Shown: one piece after another, positions 42,641 through 52,860 of the stretch
Layout of the letters: every line of letters starts with the position of its first letter
Position numbering within the stretch: position 1 is the stretch's first letter
From: Thysanoteuthis rhombus
Lineage: Eukaryota; Mollusca; Cephalopoda; Oegopsida; Thysanoteuthidae
NCBI GenBank assembly: GCA_963457665.1
Contig: OY735233.1
Location: 44,900,392 to 44,964,391 of the forward strand
Reading direction: 5' to 3'
DNA: 64,000 bases
Position numbers and translations under genes: made by a program
The notes under the pieces: generated by a model
What the model was told of the DNA's origin: nothing
What the model saw: only the letters and a program-made list of their open reading frames with translations
Databases searched by the model: none

Positions 42641-42956
42641 GAGAGACGGTCTTTGAAGGGTTAAAGCCCGAAGATCTTTAAACAAAGACAGAAATGAATA
42701 GATATTTCAACTAAGACGCATAACCAGATTGCAAACAAAGAATTAATTCGTGTATTCATGTATTCTACGTTTGAACCAATATGTTTAGATAGATTAAATT
42801 ACTTATATCTGTTACGTAACTACATTTATTGTGATATAGATACATATCTATATGTAAGCGTATTTTCTCTTTTCGTCTGTATTTTATATTTAGATCCACG
42901 TATGTAATAATTTCCTGTTTCTCTCTCTAATCTCGGATAGGTATTTTTCAAAACGC

Positions 42957-42963
42957 TATAAAA
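42957..42963 (+). promoter_or_regulatory. candidate TATA box of the secreted-protein gene
   Basis: TATAAAA in the context CGCTATAAAAACG. Initiation about 30 bp downstream would give a ~225 nt leader before the ATG at 43216, containing two tiny upstream ORFs (ATG at 42978 and 43105, each with stops after a few codons). There is also an acceptor-like ATATTTACAG at 43041-43050 that would suit a leader intron instead. Confidence 0.4.
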
Positions 42964-43215
42964 ACGTTAAACAAAGAAATGGATATTTTTTGAAGGTGCA
43001 CACTTCTTCAAAATACTTATTCGTTGTCTCTTATTTCGATATATTTACAGCCATACGTGTTCAGATTAACACTCTCTCTCTCATACACACACGTATCTAT
43101 AAAGATGTATATATAGCTGTATTAGTTGCACGGATCAAGAATCGAACCCCAAAACGGAACAGTTGGACCTTTCCTGTTTGAAAGGTGTTCCTTGGTGATT
43201 CATCTCTTCCCCAAA

Positions 43216-45240
43216 ATGATGACCTTATTCCAAATCCTCGTTACATTTTGCCTTCTTGATGATAGCCTCTCCCTGGAAGTGCCGATGGCGATTCAAGCCG
43301 AAGAATTCGAACCTAAATACTTCTCTAATTCCCCCAAACTCTCAATGGCTTCAATTTGGATCCATCACTCCAAGAAGGTCAACTGGTGCTTCTGTGCCTC
43401 CAAGAAACTCAGCCTCCAGATTGTCAACATTGATTATTCTAATGATGGTGACCAGGATACAGTGAGTGTATATCTGGATGAAACTCGCGTCGGAACCTTC
43501 ACGACTTACGCCAAGAGCCACGGCACACATGAATGGGAAATGTTCCTCAGCTCTGGGCCTTTGGATTTCGATAAAGGATTTACAAAAATAGACGAAGGAC
43601 CCCATAATCTGACGATTGAACTGACTGAAGGAAATAGCACAAAGTTGGAACTGAATCGAATAGATTTAATCGTGAAAAGCCCAATTTCTCGGGCCAAGAT
43701 CTTTTTCAATAAAGGCTGCCAAACGAAAAATTGTATGACCAAACCAGTTTATAGTAGAGGAAGTCACTATAAATCTGGCATAAGAAACAAGAAACGACAT
43801 GAAATTCCGTCAATGATTTCTCAACCCAGAGAATTTAGCCGAATTCCAGACCAGGATTTCAGCGTTCAAATGTCTCCCACATCGCGTGGTGCCAGTTTTA
43901 CGTACCGACAGAACGGAAAGGCCAATCTATCGGAAGAATGTGATGGATGTTTCCTGACTATGCAAAAACAGAAGAGGAACCCTTGTTCCAAAGAAGAGAA
44001 GGTTAAAATGGAACTGTATACAAAATCTCCTCTGGCTTACCGAATACGCATGGCCGACGAGTCCGTGCAGTTGTGTAACATGACCAAACTTTTCTTGTTC
44101 TCTATTCGTCCAAAAGATGGTTCTTGTAATTCCTCGTCGGCCATAAACGATGAGAAATGGCTTTTTTACAGTGTTTCAAAACCATCGGCGACGTTTCCAA
44201 ACGTCATAAATCCGACCTTGAATACCACTTATATTATTACTTACACAATGGAAAAATATGAGAAGGTCATGTATGCAGAGTACGACTGTATTAAATTGAC
44301 TATCTCTCTGTCAAACCTAATTGGCCAGGATAAATCGGTTACTATAACAGCTTCTCTCAATTGGGTCCGTCAGAAAAATAACGCACGGAAATTCACCCAG
44401 ACCCAACGGAGTCAGAGCTGGGTGTTTCCATTCAAAAAGTTGATGCCTGGTGCCAACTTCATTGTTTTAGATTTCCGTGGCAAAGGGATCTCATATCGCG
44501 TGTGCCTGGATTCTATCTCTCTTGAAGTCTTCACGGCCCCGCCCATCACAAAGACTTTGTTCCGGAAGAACGAATTCAAAATTTTAGGATCAACCGAAAC
44601 CGGAAAATCGATTCCTAAATTCTTGGTTCATATTTTGGGCAGACCTTTCAAAGAGTTCGTGCCGCTGCACGCTCTTCAATTCTCCGTTTTCAGTAACATA
44701 TCAAAACAGTTCGTACCGTTAATTGTGCTGACGGCAAGCCGGAAACTCTATCTCCAGACTTTGAGCCGAAACCCCGATTATTCCACTTCGAGCTATTTCG
44801 AAATCGGTCATCAGATTCCAGTACTAAGTGCTGTTAGCTTTACGATTTCTTCAGTCTACATCAACCCATTGAATCACGTGTGGGAAGTGGTCTTTAGTGA
44901 TGCCAGTAGAATTACCTTACGGCTCTTCTATTCGAAAGACATGACTGACGTGATAATCTACAAACAGAACTATTACGCATCGATCCCAGCTTCGGCGTTC
45001 CACCTTCTTCCAATCATCGTATTCCAGGCGAAATGGCTCGACGATTACTCGTGTGGATTGTATAGCGTCAATAACAAAACAAAGACCTACTACAAGACTC
45101 CAAAAACGGAAAAGGTTAAACCACCCGTCATTAGGTGGAGACAGGTCTACGCTAAACGGTTCATATTTTACGGAGCACCAAAACCATCGTCCACTTCGAC
45201 ATACAGGAGACCCCCAAGATTCATTGTGGAATCACTGTAA
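43216..45240 (+). CDS. secreted protein, CBM/malectin-like N-terminal domain, 674 residues
   Basis: I chose the ATG at 43216 because it starts a signal peptide (MMTLFQILVTFCLLDDSLS); the frame is open further up only from a non-ATG codon at 43126. Residues ~24-155 look like a galactose-binding/CBM6- or malectin-like beta-sandwich: it opens with AIQAEEFEPKYF, like the IEAEDY start of such domains, has YLDETRVGTF, and closes with LNRIDLIVKS. Residues ~155-235 are a basic Ser/Arg linker; ~240-440 form a Cys-containing beta-rich part closing with VCLDSISLEVF, perhaps a second related domain; ~441-674 are beta-rich and basic with no family I recognise. There are eight N-glycosylation sequons, no later membrane segment and no catalytic motif. 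Codon use is richer in C/G than the surroundings, and 2 kb without an intron is unusual here. Role unknown; extracellular carbohydrate binding is an inference. Confidence 0.8.
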   Translation: MMTLFQILVTFCLLDDSLSLEVPMAIQAEEFEPKYFSNSPKLSMASIWIHHSKKVNWCFCASKKLSLQIVNIDYSNDGDQDTVSVYLDETRVGTFTTYAKSHGTHEWEMFLSSGPLDFDKGFTKIDEGPHNLTIELTEGNSTKLELNRIDLIVKSPISRAKIFFNKGCQTKNCMTKPVYSRGSHYKSGIRNKKRHEIPSMISQPREFSRIPDQDFSVQMSPTSRGASFTYRQNGKANLSEECDGCFLTMQKQKRNPCSKEEKVKMELYTKSPLAYRIRMADESVQLCNMTKLFLFSIRPKDGSCNSSSAINDEKWLFYSVSKPSATFPNVINPTLNTTYIITYTMEKYEKVMYAEYDCIKLTISLSNLIGQDKSVTITASLNWVRQKNNARKFTQTQRSQSWVFPFKKLMPGANFIVLDFRGKGISYRVCLDSISLEVFTAPPITKTLFRKNEFKILGSTETGKSIPKFLVHILGRPFKEFVPLHALQFSVFSNISKQFVPLIVLTASRKLYLQTLSRNPDYSTSSYFEIGHQIPVLSAVSFTISSVYINPLNHVWEVVFSDASRITLRLFYSKDMTDVIIYKQNYYASIPASAFHLLPIIVFQAKWLDDYSCGLYSVNNKTKTYYKTPKTEKVKPPVIRWRQVYAKRFIFYGAPKPSSTSTYRRPPRFIVESL

Positions 45241-45244
45241 GTCT
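45239..45244 (+). promoter_or_regulatory. splice donor overlapping the stop codon
   Basis: The reading frame ends GAA TCA CTG TAA GTC, so the stop lies inside ACT|GTAAGT, a near-perfect donor whose GT starts two bases before the TAA ends. The exon could stop at 45237 (with the GT at 45238-45239) and splice onward in phase 2. See the candidate exon at 49331. Confidence 0.45.
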
Positions 45245-45369
45245 TAAACTCTTTCTACAATATTGATCAATATAAATTTTCATCAAGCATTTGTTGCATA
45301 CTTTATGTATTTTTGATACTGATTCTGGAAAAGTAATTCGTTTTCTTTTTTAGTTTTTATAATGAGATG

Positions 45370-46616
45370 AAAGTTTTATTTCAGAATAAAACCCCAATAA
45401 ATTACCATAGGGAAAGTTGTATATCAGAATATAACCTCTATAAAGTACCATAGGGAAAGTTGTATTTCAGAATATAACCCCTATAATGTATCATAGGGGA
45501 AGTTGTATTTCAGAATATAACCCCTATAATGTATCATAGGGAAAGTTGTATATCAGAATATAACCTCTATAAAGTACCATAGGGAAAGTTGTATTTCAGA
45601 ATATAACCCCTATAATGTATCATAGGGAAAGTTGTATTTCAGAATATAACCCCTATAATGTATCATAGGGAAAGTTGTATTTCAGGATATAACCCCTATA
45701 AAGTATCATAGGGAAAGTTGTATATCAGAATATAACCTCTATAAAGTACCATGGGGAAAGTTGTATTTCAGAATATAACCCCTATAATGTATCATAGGGG
45801 AAGTTGTATTTCAGAATATAACCCCTATAATGTATCATAGGGAAAGTTGTATATCAGAATATAACCTCTATAAAGTACCATAGGGAAAGTTGTATTTCAG
45901 AATATAACCCCTATAATGTATCATAGGGAAAGTTGTATTTCAGAATATAACCCCTATAATGTATCATAGGGAAAGTTGTATTTCAGGATATAACCCCTAT
46001 AAAGTATCATAGGGAAAGTTGTATATCAGAATATAACCTCTATAAAGTACCATAGGGAAAGTTGTATTTCAGAATATAACCCCTATAATGTATCATAGGG
46101 GAAGTTGTATTTCAGAATATAACCTCTATAAAGTATCATAGGGAAAGTTGTATTTCAGAATATAACCCCTATAAAGTATCATAGGGAAAGTTGTATTTCA
46201 GAATATAACCCCTATAAAGTATCATAGGGAAAGTTGTATTTCAGAATATAACCCCTATAAAGTATCATAGGGAAAGTTGTATTTCAGAATATAACCTCTA
46301 TAAAGTATCATAGGGAAAGTTGTATTTCAGAATATAACCTCTATAAAGTATCATAGGGAAAGTTGTATTTCAGAATATAACCTCTATAAAGTATCATAGG
46401 GAAAGTTGTATTTCAGGATATAACCTCTATAAAGTATCATAGGGAAAGTTGTATTTCAGAATATAACCCCTATAAAGTATCATAGGGAAAGTTGTATTTC
46501 AGAATATAACCCCTATAAAGTATCATAGGGAAAGTTGTATTTCAGAATATAACCCCTATAATGTATCATAGGGGAAGTTGTATTTCAGAATATAACCTCT
46601 ATAAAGTATCATAGGG
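45370..46616. repeat. 43-bp tandem satellite, 29 monomers, partly higher-order
   Basis: Monomers begin every 43 bp from 45370 to 46574 with no insertion or deletion. The consensus starts AAAGTTGTATTTCAGAATAT and continues AACCCCTATAAAGTATCATA with GGG. Variants at fixed positions (TATATCAG or TATTTCAG, CCTCT or CCCCT, AATGT or AAAGT, ACCAT or ATCAT) show that monomers 2-8 and 9-15 are the same seven-monomer block (301 bp) repeated, with monomers 16-17 starting a third; monomers 18-29 are more uniform. 43 is not a multiple of three and no frame is conserved, so it is non-coding. It starts 130 bp after the secreted-protein stop. Confidence 0.97.
45385..45401 (+). promoter_or_regulatory. two candidate poly(A) signals in the first satellite monomer
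   Basis: AATAAA at 45385-45390 and 45396-45401. Only the diverged first monomer has them; the standard monomer reads ATATAA at those places. They would end a transcript that keeps the TAA stop of the 43216 frame. Confidence 0.45.
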
Positions 46617-49330
46617 GACCAAAGATCAACGTTTTTAGCTTGTCCTTCTACATAGAATATTATTTGTATATCTTATACATTGTGTTTCAATCTTCTGATT
46701 TTAAAAGTCCTGATTGATACAAATCTTTTTTTTATTTAACCCTTATCTATATTGCCTCGTTTACATGACAACTGAAAACAGAAATTGTCCATAAACAAGA
46801 AGAATGGGATATGCTAGAGTGAAATGGACTTGATATTCGTAATCTGCGTTGAAACTTTGAATGAAAAAGTTGCACTGCAACCTTGATGGGGAAAAATAAG
46901 TTCAATTTTGTTGACCAGTGTAACAACACAAATATTTGACCGTTACCATATTGCGTAAAACGTTTGTTTATTTATTCAGTAGCTGAGTACCAGTCAAAAA
47001 TGTCAGGGTAACCTGTGTATTGATGAATTGTACAAATACATAATTTAATAGAGATGTTTTTATTACAAACAAAAAATGCATATCTTGGAAAATTTTTCAC
47101 AAGTGTTCATAGTTTCTATCTTTTGATAATTTCAGAATAATAAGGAAACAGAATTGGATAGAAAGAAAAACTGAAACAGTAGTAGTAGTAGTAGTGATAT
47201 TACCAGCAGCCTACTTTTAGCAAATGTACACGCAGTAGAGCCTTGGTCCATTTTGATTCTTTATATTCACAATACCCCCTTCCTCTTTTTCTGCTTGATT
47301 AAGCGAGCTAAAGACCAACAAACAAAGTAATGAAGAGAGCAACAAGGCCTTTTATAGATTTTTTTTAAGAATGTAGTTTCCGTGTGTCCTCTTTCTGCTT
47401 TGGCCTGTGCAGAAGTCAGCATGAATCATTTATTATCATAAAGTTGTTCCTCTTGTAGTAAAATAGCAACTGGTTCTGGCGATTGTTACCTTTTCTGTGT
47501 TAAATTCAGAACATTTCAATGTTAGATTTCATAGCTGTATATTTGGTTGGGGACCTCAGAATGGCATTTTTTCTTCACAAATTTTGAAATTTTCTCTGAT
47601 CATGTTTCTCAATTCTTTAACCTTATCTGTGAATTTATTTCTGAAATATTCAATTTTCAAATGAAAGTAGAAAACTTGATCATTTAAACCTGGATTTTAT
47701 TAACTTTAGGTACAAAGGATATAAGTTTAGGGTTAGTGTTTAGGGTATATAAGTCAATTACAGAACAAACTTGTCATAATTCTGATGATAGTTTTGCCAC
47801 TAGAAAAAAGTCTGCTCCATCCATGTTTTGAATTTAACACGGGAAAGGTAACAATTGTCCTGGCTCTAAGTTTATCAGTTGGAATAGCAATGACGGGTCT
47901 TTATCTTTAGTCCACACCACATTAAATAATTATAGCTATTACAGCTCACCGTAGTTTTGTTTATTAGAAAAATGTAGTTTTAAAAAAAAGTTTCCAATAC
48001 GAACTAAAATTTGCTCTGACTAATTACCTAATCTTAAGTTCTCACAATGCAGGATGAGTGGTTTGAAATGAGATTATTCATTTCCTGGACTGGTTGCTAT
48101 CCAAGGCTACCCTACTATTTTACCTATTGCTGGGGAAGAAAAGATAGATAAAAGAGCATTAATGCAAAGTGAATGCAATCTGACTCAGCTAGAGTGTTAT
48201 GGTGCTAACCGTTAAACCAGAGGTTCTCAACCTTTTTTGTCTCTGGCTATTTTTCGAAAATAAAATGAACCCCGTCTTGTTTTGTTCAGCAATTTGAGTT
48301 TACACTTCCAACATAGAAAAGAATCTGACAAAAGGGAAAAATTTTTAACATCATTTTTTCAAGTTTAAATAACAGTGATAACTTGCCATCACAGTCCATA
48401 AATGAATGACCGTAACATCAAAATTTGAAGTCATATAAAAAAATTTCATCGAAGAATAAATATAGTCAGATTAAATTCTATTAATGACATTAATGGCATA
48501 TTCCACTGAAAAAACATCTAAAATAAAGAAAAAGAAAACATCTAGAAATAACTAGATTCTGGAGAATCTAGACGTTATTAATGTCCATCAAAATGAGGCC
48601 CTAGAATGGTCAAAAAAGTATTTTTTTTTTTCCAAAAAATTATATAATTTTTTTCTGGAGATTTTATGCCAATTTTCCCACAAATACACACATGTATAAA
48701 GAAAGGAACGGAATCCTTTGCCATCTATGGTTGTTCAGTTGTTTGCAACCTTTGGTGACTACAGTCGTTCAGTGTTATTAATTAATTCATAATTAGTATC
48801 ATAGATAGGTTAATGGTAGTAGTGTTTGACTTAGTTGCTGTAAAAATTCAACTTGTACCTACAAGTTGGTGTGTTTGGTCCAATTTCTGAGCGTTTCAAG
48901 TCACAATTGGTGAGCCAGATGGAAGTTGATCTTGTTTTGTAGGCGACAGAATCTGATTGTATTTTATATTGTGATGGGCCATGTGCAATTGTTGAGTCAT
49001 GTGTAGGTGATCGTTGGTGTCAGGACCCCACTGTTTTTCTTTTAATAAAATTAGAATCCTAGTTTTATGTTAGATGATAAGATCCCAAGGCAAGCTCAGC
49101 ATAATAAATACTAACTGGTTGAAAAATAAGGGGGTTTTAATGTAGTTTTAAGGTTAAAAATTGTTGAACGTGAGTTGCCTGGCTCAGATTTAAAGGACCA
49201 GAATGCTTTTGCTGTCAAAAAAGGTGCAAGACAACTGAATCTTATTTACAATTTGGTTGCGATAAAACGAAAAAAATGATAAAATTTTATTTTTCTTGAT
49301 AGTTAATTTTTCATTTTCTTTCTATTTCAG
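46617..49330. other. intergenic DNA or intron, no exon seen
   Basis: AT-rich with no supported coding sequence. Contains one SINE (48085) and simple repeats. If the donor at 45238 and acceptor at 49331 are used, this and the satellite form a ~4.1 kb intron. Confidence 0.55.
48085..48220 (-). mobile_element. tRNA-derived SINE (CAGCTATAGGTAAAATAGC family)
   Basis: Minus strand: head with TGGTTTAACGGTTAGCACC, middle TTGCATTCACTTTGCATTAA, tail AGCAATAGGTAAAATAGTAG. Same order as at 38378 and 32968. Confidence 0.7.
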
Positions 49331-49361
49331 TGATTCCAACTGTCTTCTGGATTTCCAATGA
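49331..49361 (+). CDS. candidate alternative last coding exon of the secreted-protein gene
   Basis: A strong acceptor (a long pyrimidine tract ending CTTTCTATTTCAG) precedes this sequence. Spliced from the donor at 45238 it restores Leu (CT+T) and adds DSNCLLDFQ before TGA at 49359-49361, replacing nothing but the original stop. An AATAAA at 50293 would give a ~1 kb 3'UTR. Phase and splice signals are seen; use of the junction is inference. Confidence 0.35.
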
Positions 49362-50292
49362 AGTCAATTAGTGTGGAATCAAGGGAGATAATTCACCGTA
49401 TAAGGAAATCTCAATGACTGATGGACATTACTCTCTCTTTACACATACTAATCACTCTCAGTATAAAACTATATCTATATACAGTAGTACCAGTCTTAAT
49501 GAGGACAATCCGTTCCACAAGACAACTTGTTATATATGAAAAATTTATCAAGTGAATAATCAAACCTATGGGATTTCAGTAATTCATTCTTTGGAAAAAA
49601 AATTTTGGACCCCTCAAATTTATATAATAACTTTATGAATAATTTACATTCTAAATAATGAATAAATACAAATTAGCATGTAAATAAAGTAATTGATTAA
49701 TGGATAATCCAAGGTGAATTCACCCAATGTCTGTCTGAAAATTAGTATCTAGGTATTAGATATAAATCTAGATAATTATGAATGGAATCTAGATGATTCT
49801 GGATAATTTTATAAAATTTAGTTGTTTTTTTTTGCTAACTGGAAATATTTTGCCAAGAGATTTCTTCTCGGCAAATGGAGCCCTCTTGTTATGTGAAATT
49901 TTGTTGTGATAGTTCTTTTATTATGACAGGTATCATTATTGAAATTGCCGATTGGCAATTTTTACTCATTTTTAGTAAAAAAATTGATTTTACTTTGATT
50001 ACATAAACTTTTGATTGTAAAAAATAGTCATTTTACATTCTTGTTTTGATGAAATACACTTTGATCAAATTAAGACTATGTACCCTATACACTCCTGTAA
50101 GTCAAGCCAAGTTCTTCAGAGAAAATAGATCAGCATTTGTAAATTGAAGTATTATCCTGAACGTGAATGTTATGAAGGGGTAATTGATTTTGCTACATTA
50201 TATTTTGGTGTATGCATGTGTCCTACTAAATGCATCACTGAAAAATCATAAACAAGACCATGTTGCTGTTATGAATACCCGTAGTTACATTT

Positions 50293-50298
50293 AATAAA
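50293..50298 (+). promoter_or_regulatory. candidate poly(A) signal
   Basis: AATAAA about 930 bp after the candidate last coding exon at 49331-49361. Confidence 0.3.
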
Positions 50299-50359
50299 GT
50301 TCTGCATTATCTATATAAAATACTGCTCCTGAATCCAGTGGTGATGTGTATTTTTTTAG

Positions 50360-50453
50360 GAAATGTTCTATATCCTCTTCGTCTTTGGTTATGAAAATGT
50401 GGTTGAAGAATTGTGGAGACACACTGGGCAATTAATGGTCATGTACACATTTG
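50360..50453 (+). other. exon-like island with consensus splice sites, unassigned
   Basis: Acceptor TGTATTTTTTTAG and donor TTTG|GTAAGTAG enclose 94 nt. One frame is open throughout (EMFYILFVFGYENVVEELW, then RHTGQLMVMYTF), in phase 0 and out phase 1; the other two have stops. I recognise no family and no partner exon. It may be a non-coding exon or chance. Confidence 0.25.
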
Positions 50454-50730
50454 GTAAGTAGTGATAATATACAGTAATTATGAACTTTTTAATTTTCATT
50501 TGGCCACTTTTCTGAGTGTAAAAGAGTAAAAGAACAAGAGTTAACATAAGAGCTACGTGCCTTATCAATGTTTTATTTCAGCCCCTTGAAAATAGGATCC
50601 ATGTAAGTTGACCACATAAATTTAACTTAAAAAAATAGTCTGAATAATTCAATTTCTACACGAGTATGTATTTATTTTTTGTAAAAATAGTTAAAACCTT
50701 GCTAATCAGACAATTTCATAGATTCAGCAT

Positions 50731-50766
50731 AACACATACACACACATATATATATATATATATATA
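50731..50766. repeat. (CA)n(TA)n microsatellite
   Basis: Short ACACAT run passing into TA dinucleotides. Confidence 0.9.
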
Positions 50767-52614
50767 AAATTCTGGGATACAAAACATCAATTTATAAATA
50801 TATGCTTCAGGAACTGAGAAACAGGATGTCAAATTTTATTAACATTTTTTTCCAATTATCCCCAAAAGTTTTTCAAGATATAGAGGAAGCTGCCTACGAT
50901 AATGATGGATGTTAGCAAACGGTTATTGTTATCAAAATCAGTTGGTCCTAAACATTTTTTAAAAATGAATATGATTATATTAAAACAATTGATTCATTTT
51001 TTTCATTTTTATAAACTTTACATTGACTGTTCCAATCTTTGCCTAAAGTCATCAGCTGGTTTATATTATCTAAAAGATCCTGTCCCAAAGTGATTACAAG
51101 AGGCAGCTTTGCTACAATACTGACAGCTTTTGTCTTCTGGGGGAAAAAAAACAGGGGGCCTTCATTGATGTTTTTTGTCAATATGTCTTCTCAATTGGAT
51201 GACCTCGTTATTCCGAAATATATTTCAAAGAAATTTTGTATGTAGGCTTGAGATGATTTATCCGAGAAGGGGAGGGAGGAGGTAGGTGTGAGTTATGGCT
51301 GATCTGATTGTTTACACTTTATAAGCAAAAAAGGTTGTTTATAATTAGGAAAATTTCTCATATTTAGCCAATTCTCACAGAACCAAAGGAATGAAAAATG
51401 GTGAGTTACAGTCCACTTGATTTGTTTACATTTCAAACATGAAAATACTTAATGTCAACATACAAAATATATTGAACTGTTGAACTGAGTAGAATGAAAA
51501 TTGTTATACAGGTTCTTCGGCACCAAATTACTGAAAATATAACATTTGTAAGAATCTAATGGTTTGAATAAAAAAAAATTGGGTATCTCGGTCGGAGTTG
51601 ACAGTCCTAATGAACTAATTGCCACCCACTCTCTCGCTATCATTTTCAGACTGAACTTTTTTTCAGTTTAGTTGATCAGTTGTAATCATACAACAAATTT
51701 ATCCCTTTTTTAAAATATTTAATTATCTTCTTACAGTGCAAAGATTTATATCAATACTGAATTCAATTTATCTATCAAAAAATGAAAAGAATTTTGGCTG
51801 AGAAAGTCAAGAATATTGTAGTCATCATTTTGTAGGCATTTTCACAAAGAAAGCAATCAGAAGCATAGAAAGATATCTCAACTTTTTAGCATATGACGAT
51901 TGAAGTGGAAAAAAAAGAAAAAAAAGAAGAAAGTTGATGTAAAATAAAAGCAGAAGATTTTTTGTGAAAATGTGTAAATAATTTATTTTATTCACCTTGT
52001 TTTCAATTATTACAAGGAATCCAAAATGTGCTGCTGTAATTAAAAAAAAAAAAACTTTAAAAAATTCAATACAAAAATTTTCTTGAATATAATTTTGCTG
52101 AAATCATTCAGAATATCGTCTCTTTTTTTTTTTTTTCTCTTTACAAAAATTCATTTTGGCTTGAAGAATGGAAGGATTTTCATAAAAATGAAATTTGTAT
52201 TTTTGAACAGAAACAAAAAGGTTTCACTTTCTTAATATTTACAGGAAAACATCTTGGAATAATTTAAGCTTAAAATGCCATGAAATCCTGGTCTTTACTG
52301 AAACTGTCTTTGAGATGAAAGCATAAAACCAAGAAACCAATATTGATTTTTCACAAGTATTTCCTTTCATTCTAATTTCAGTTGCTTTTCATTGCAATTA
52401 CTCATGTCTGAAAGATTGTGGGAAGGAGGAAGTGTAGGTTTGAAGGCTAGAATTGATTTTCTGCCAAATTGTGGAGTTCTTGTAGTCCAATCAATAGAAG
52501 CTGATAGTAACCACAAGGTTTTCCAGTGACAAAAATTGATGTGAGTTTGTGTTTCATTGAGACATAATCCTTTATTTTTACTGTTGTTCATTAAGAGCCA
52601 CATGTGTTAGCAGG

Positions 52615-52860
52615 AAAAAGTTGCCAAGTTTCAGATTTTCAGACAATTTCTTCAATTAACTCAATATTTTTTGAGTTAGCAACATTTTCATGTTAGTTTG
52701 ACTTTCAAAAAGTGGAGAGAAAAAAACAATGGTTAAAATGTCTAAGCACCTTTTGCTAATTTAGCTATTTTTAATCTGTCAAAACAAGGAACCGATATCT
52801 TATTTTCATTTGTCAAAAATAGAACTCTGCCTGAAGACAGAGATTTGAACTCAACTCAGT
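52615..52860. repeat. dispersed repeat, TTGCCAACTC family
   Basis: AAAGTTGCCAAGTTTCAG at the start, TTGCTAATTTAGCTATTTTT and CTGCCTGAAGACAGAGATTT later, matching block order at 60820-61010. Confidence 0.6.

Noticed and set aside
43126-43215. Extended N-terminus of the secreted protein starting at 43126
   Set aside because: The codon there is TTG, not ATG; starting at 43216 puts a normal signal peptide at the N-terminus.
45370-46616. CRISPR array
   Set aside because: Units are contiguous near-identical 43-bp monomers without variable spacers, in eukaryotic DNA.
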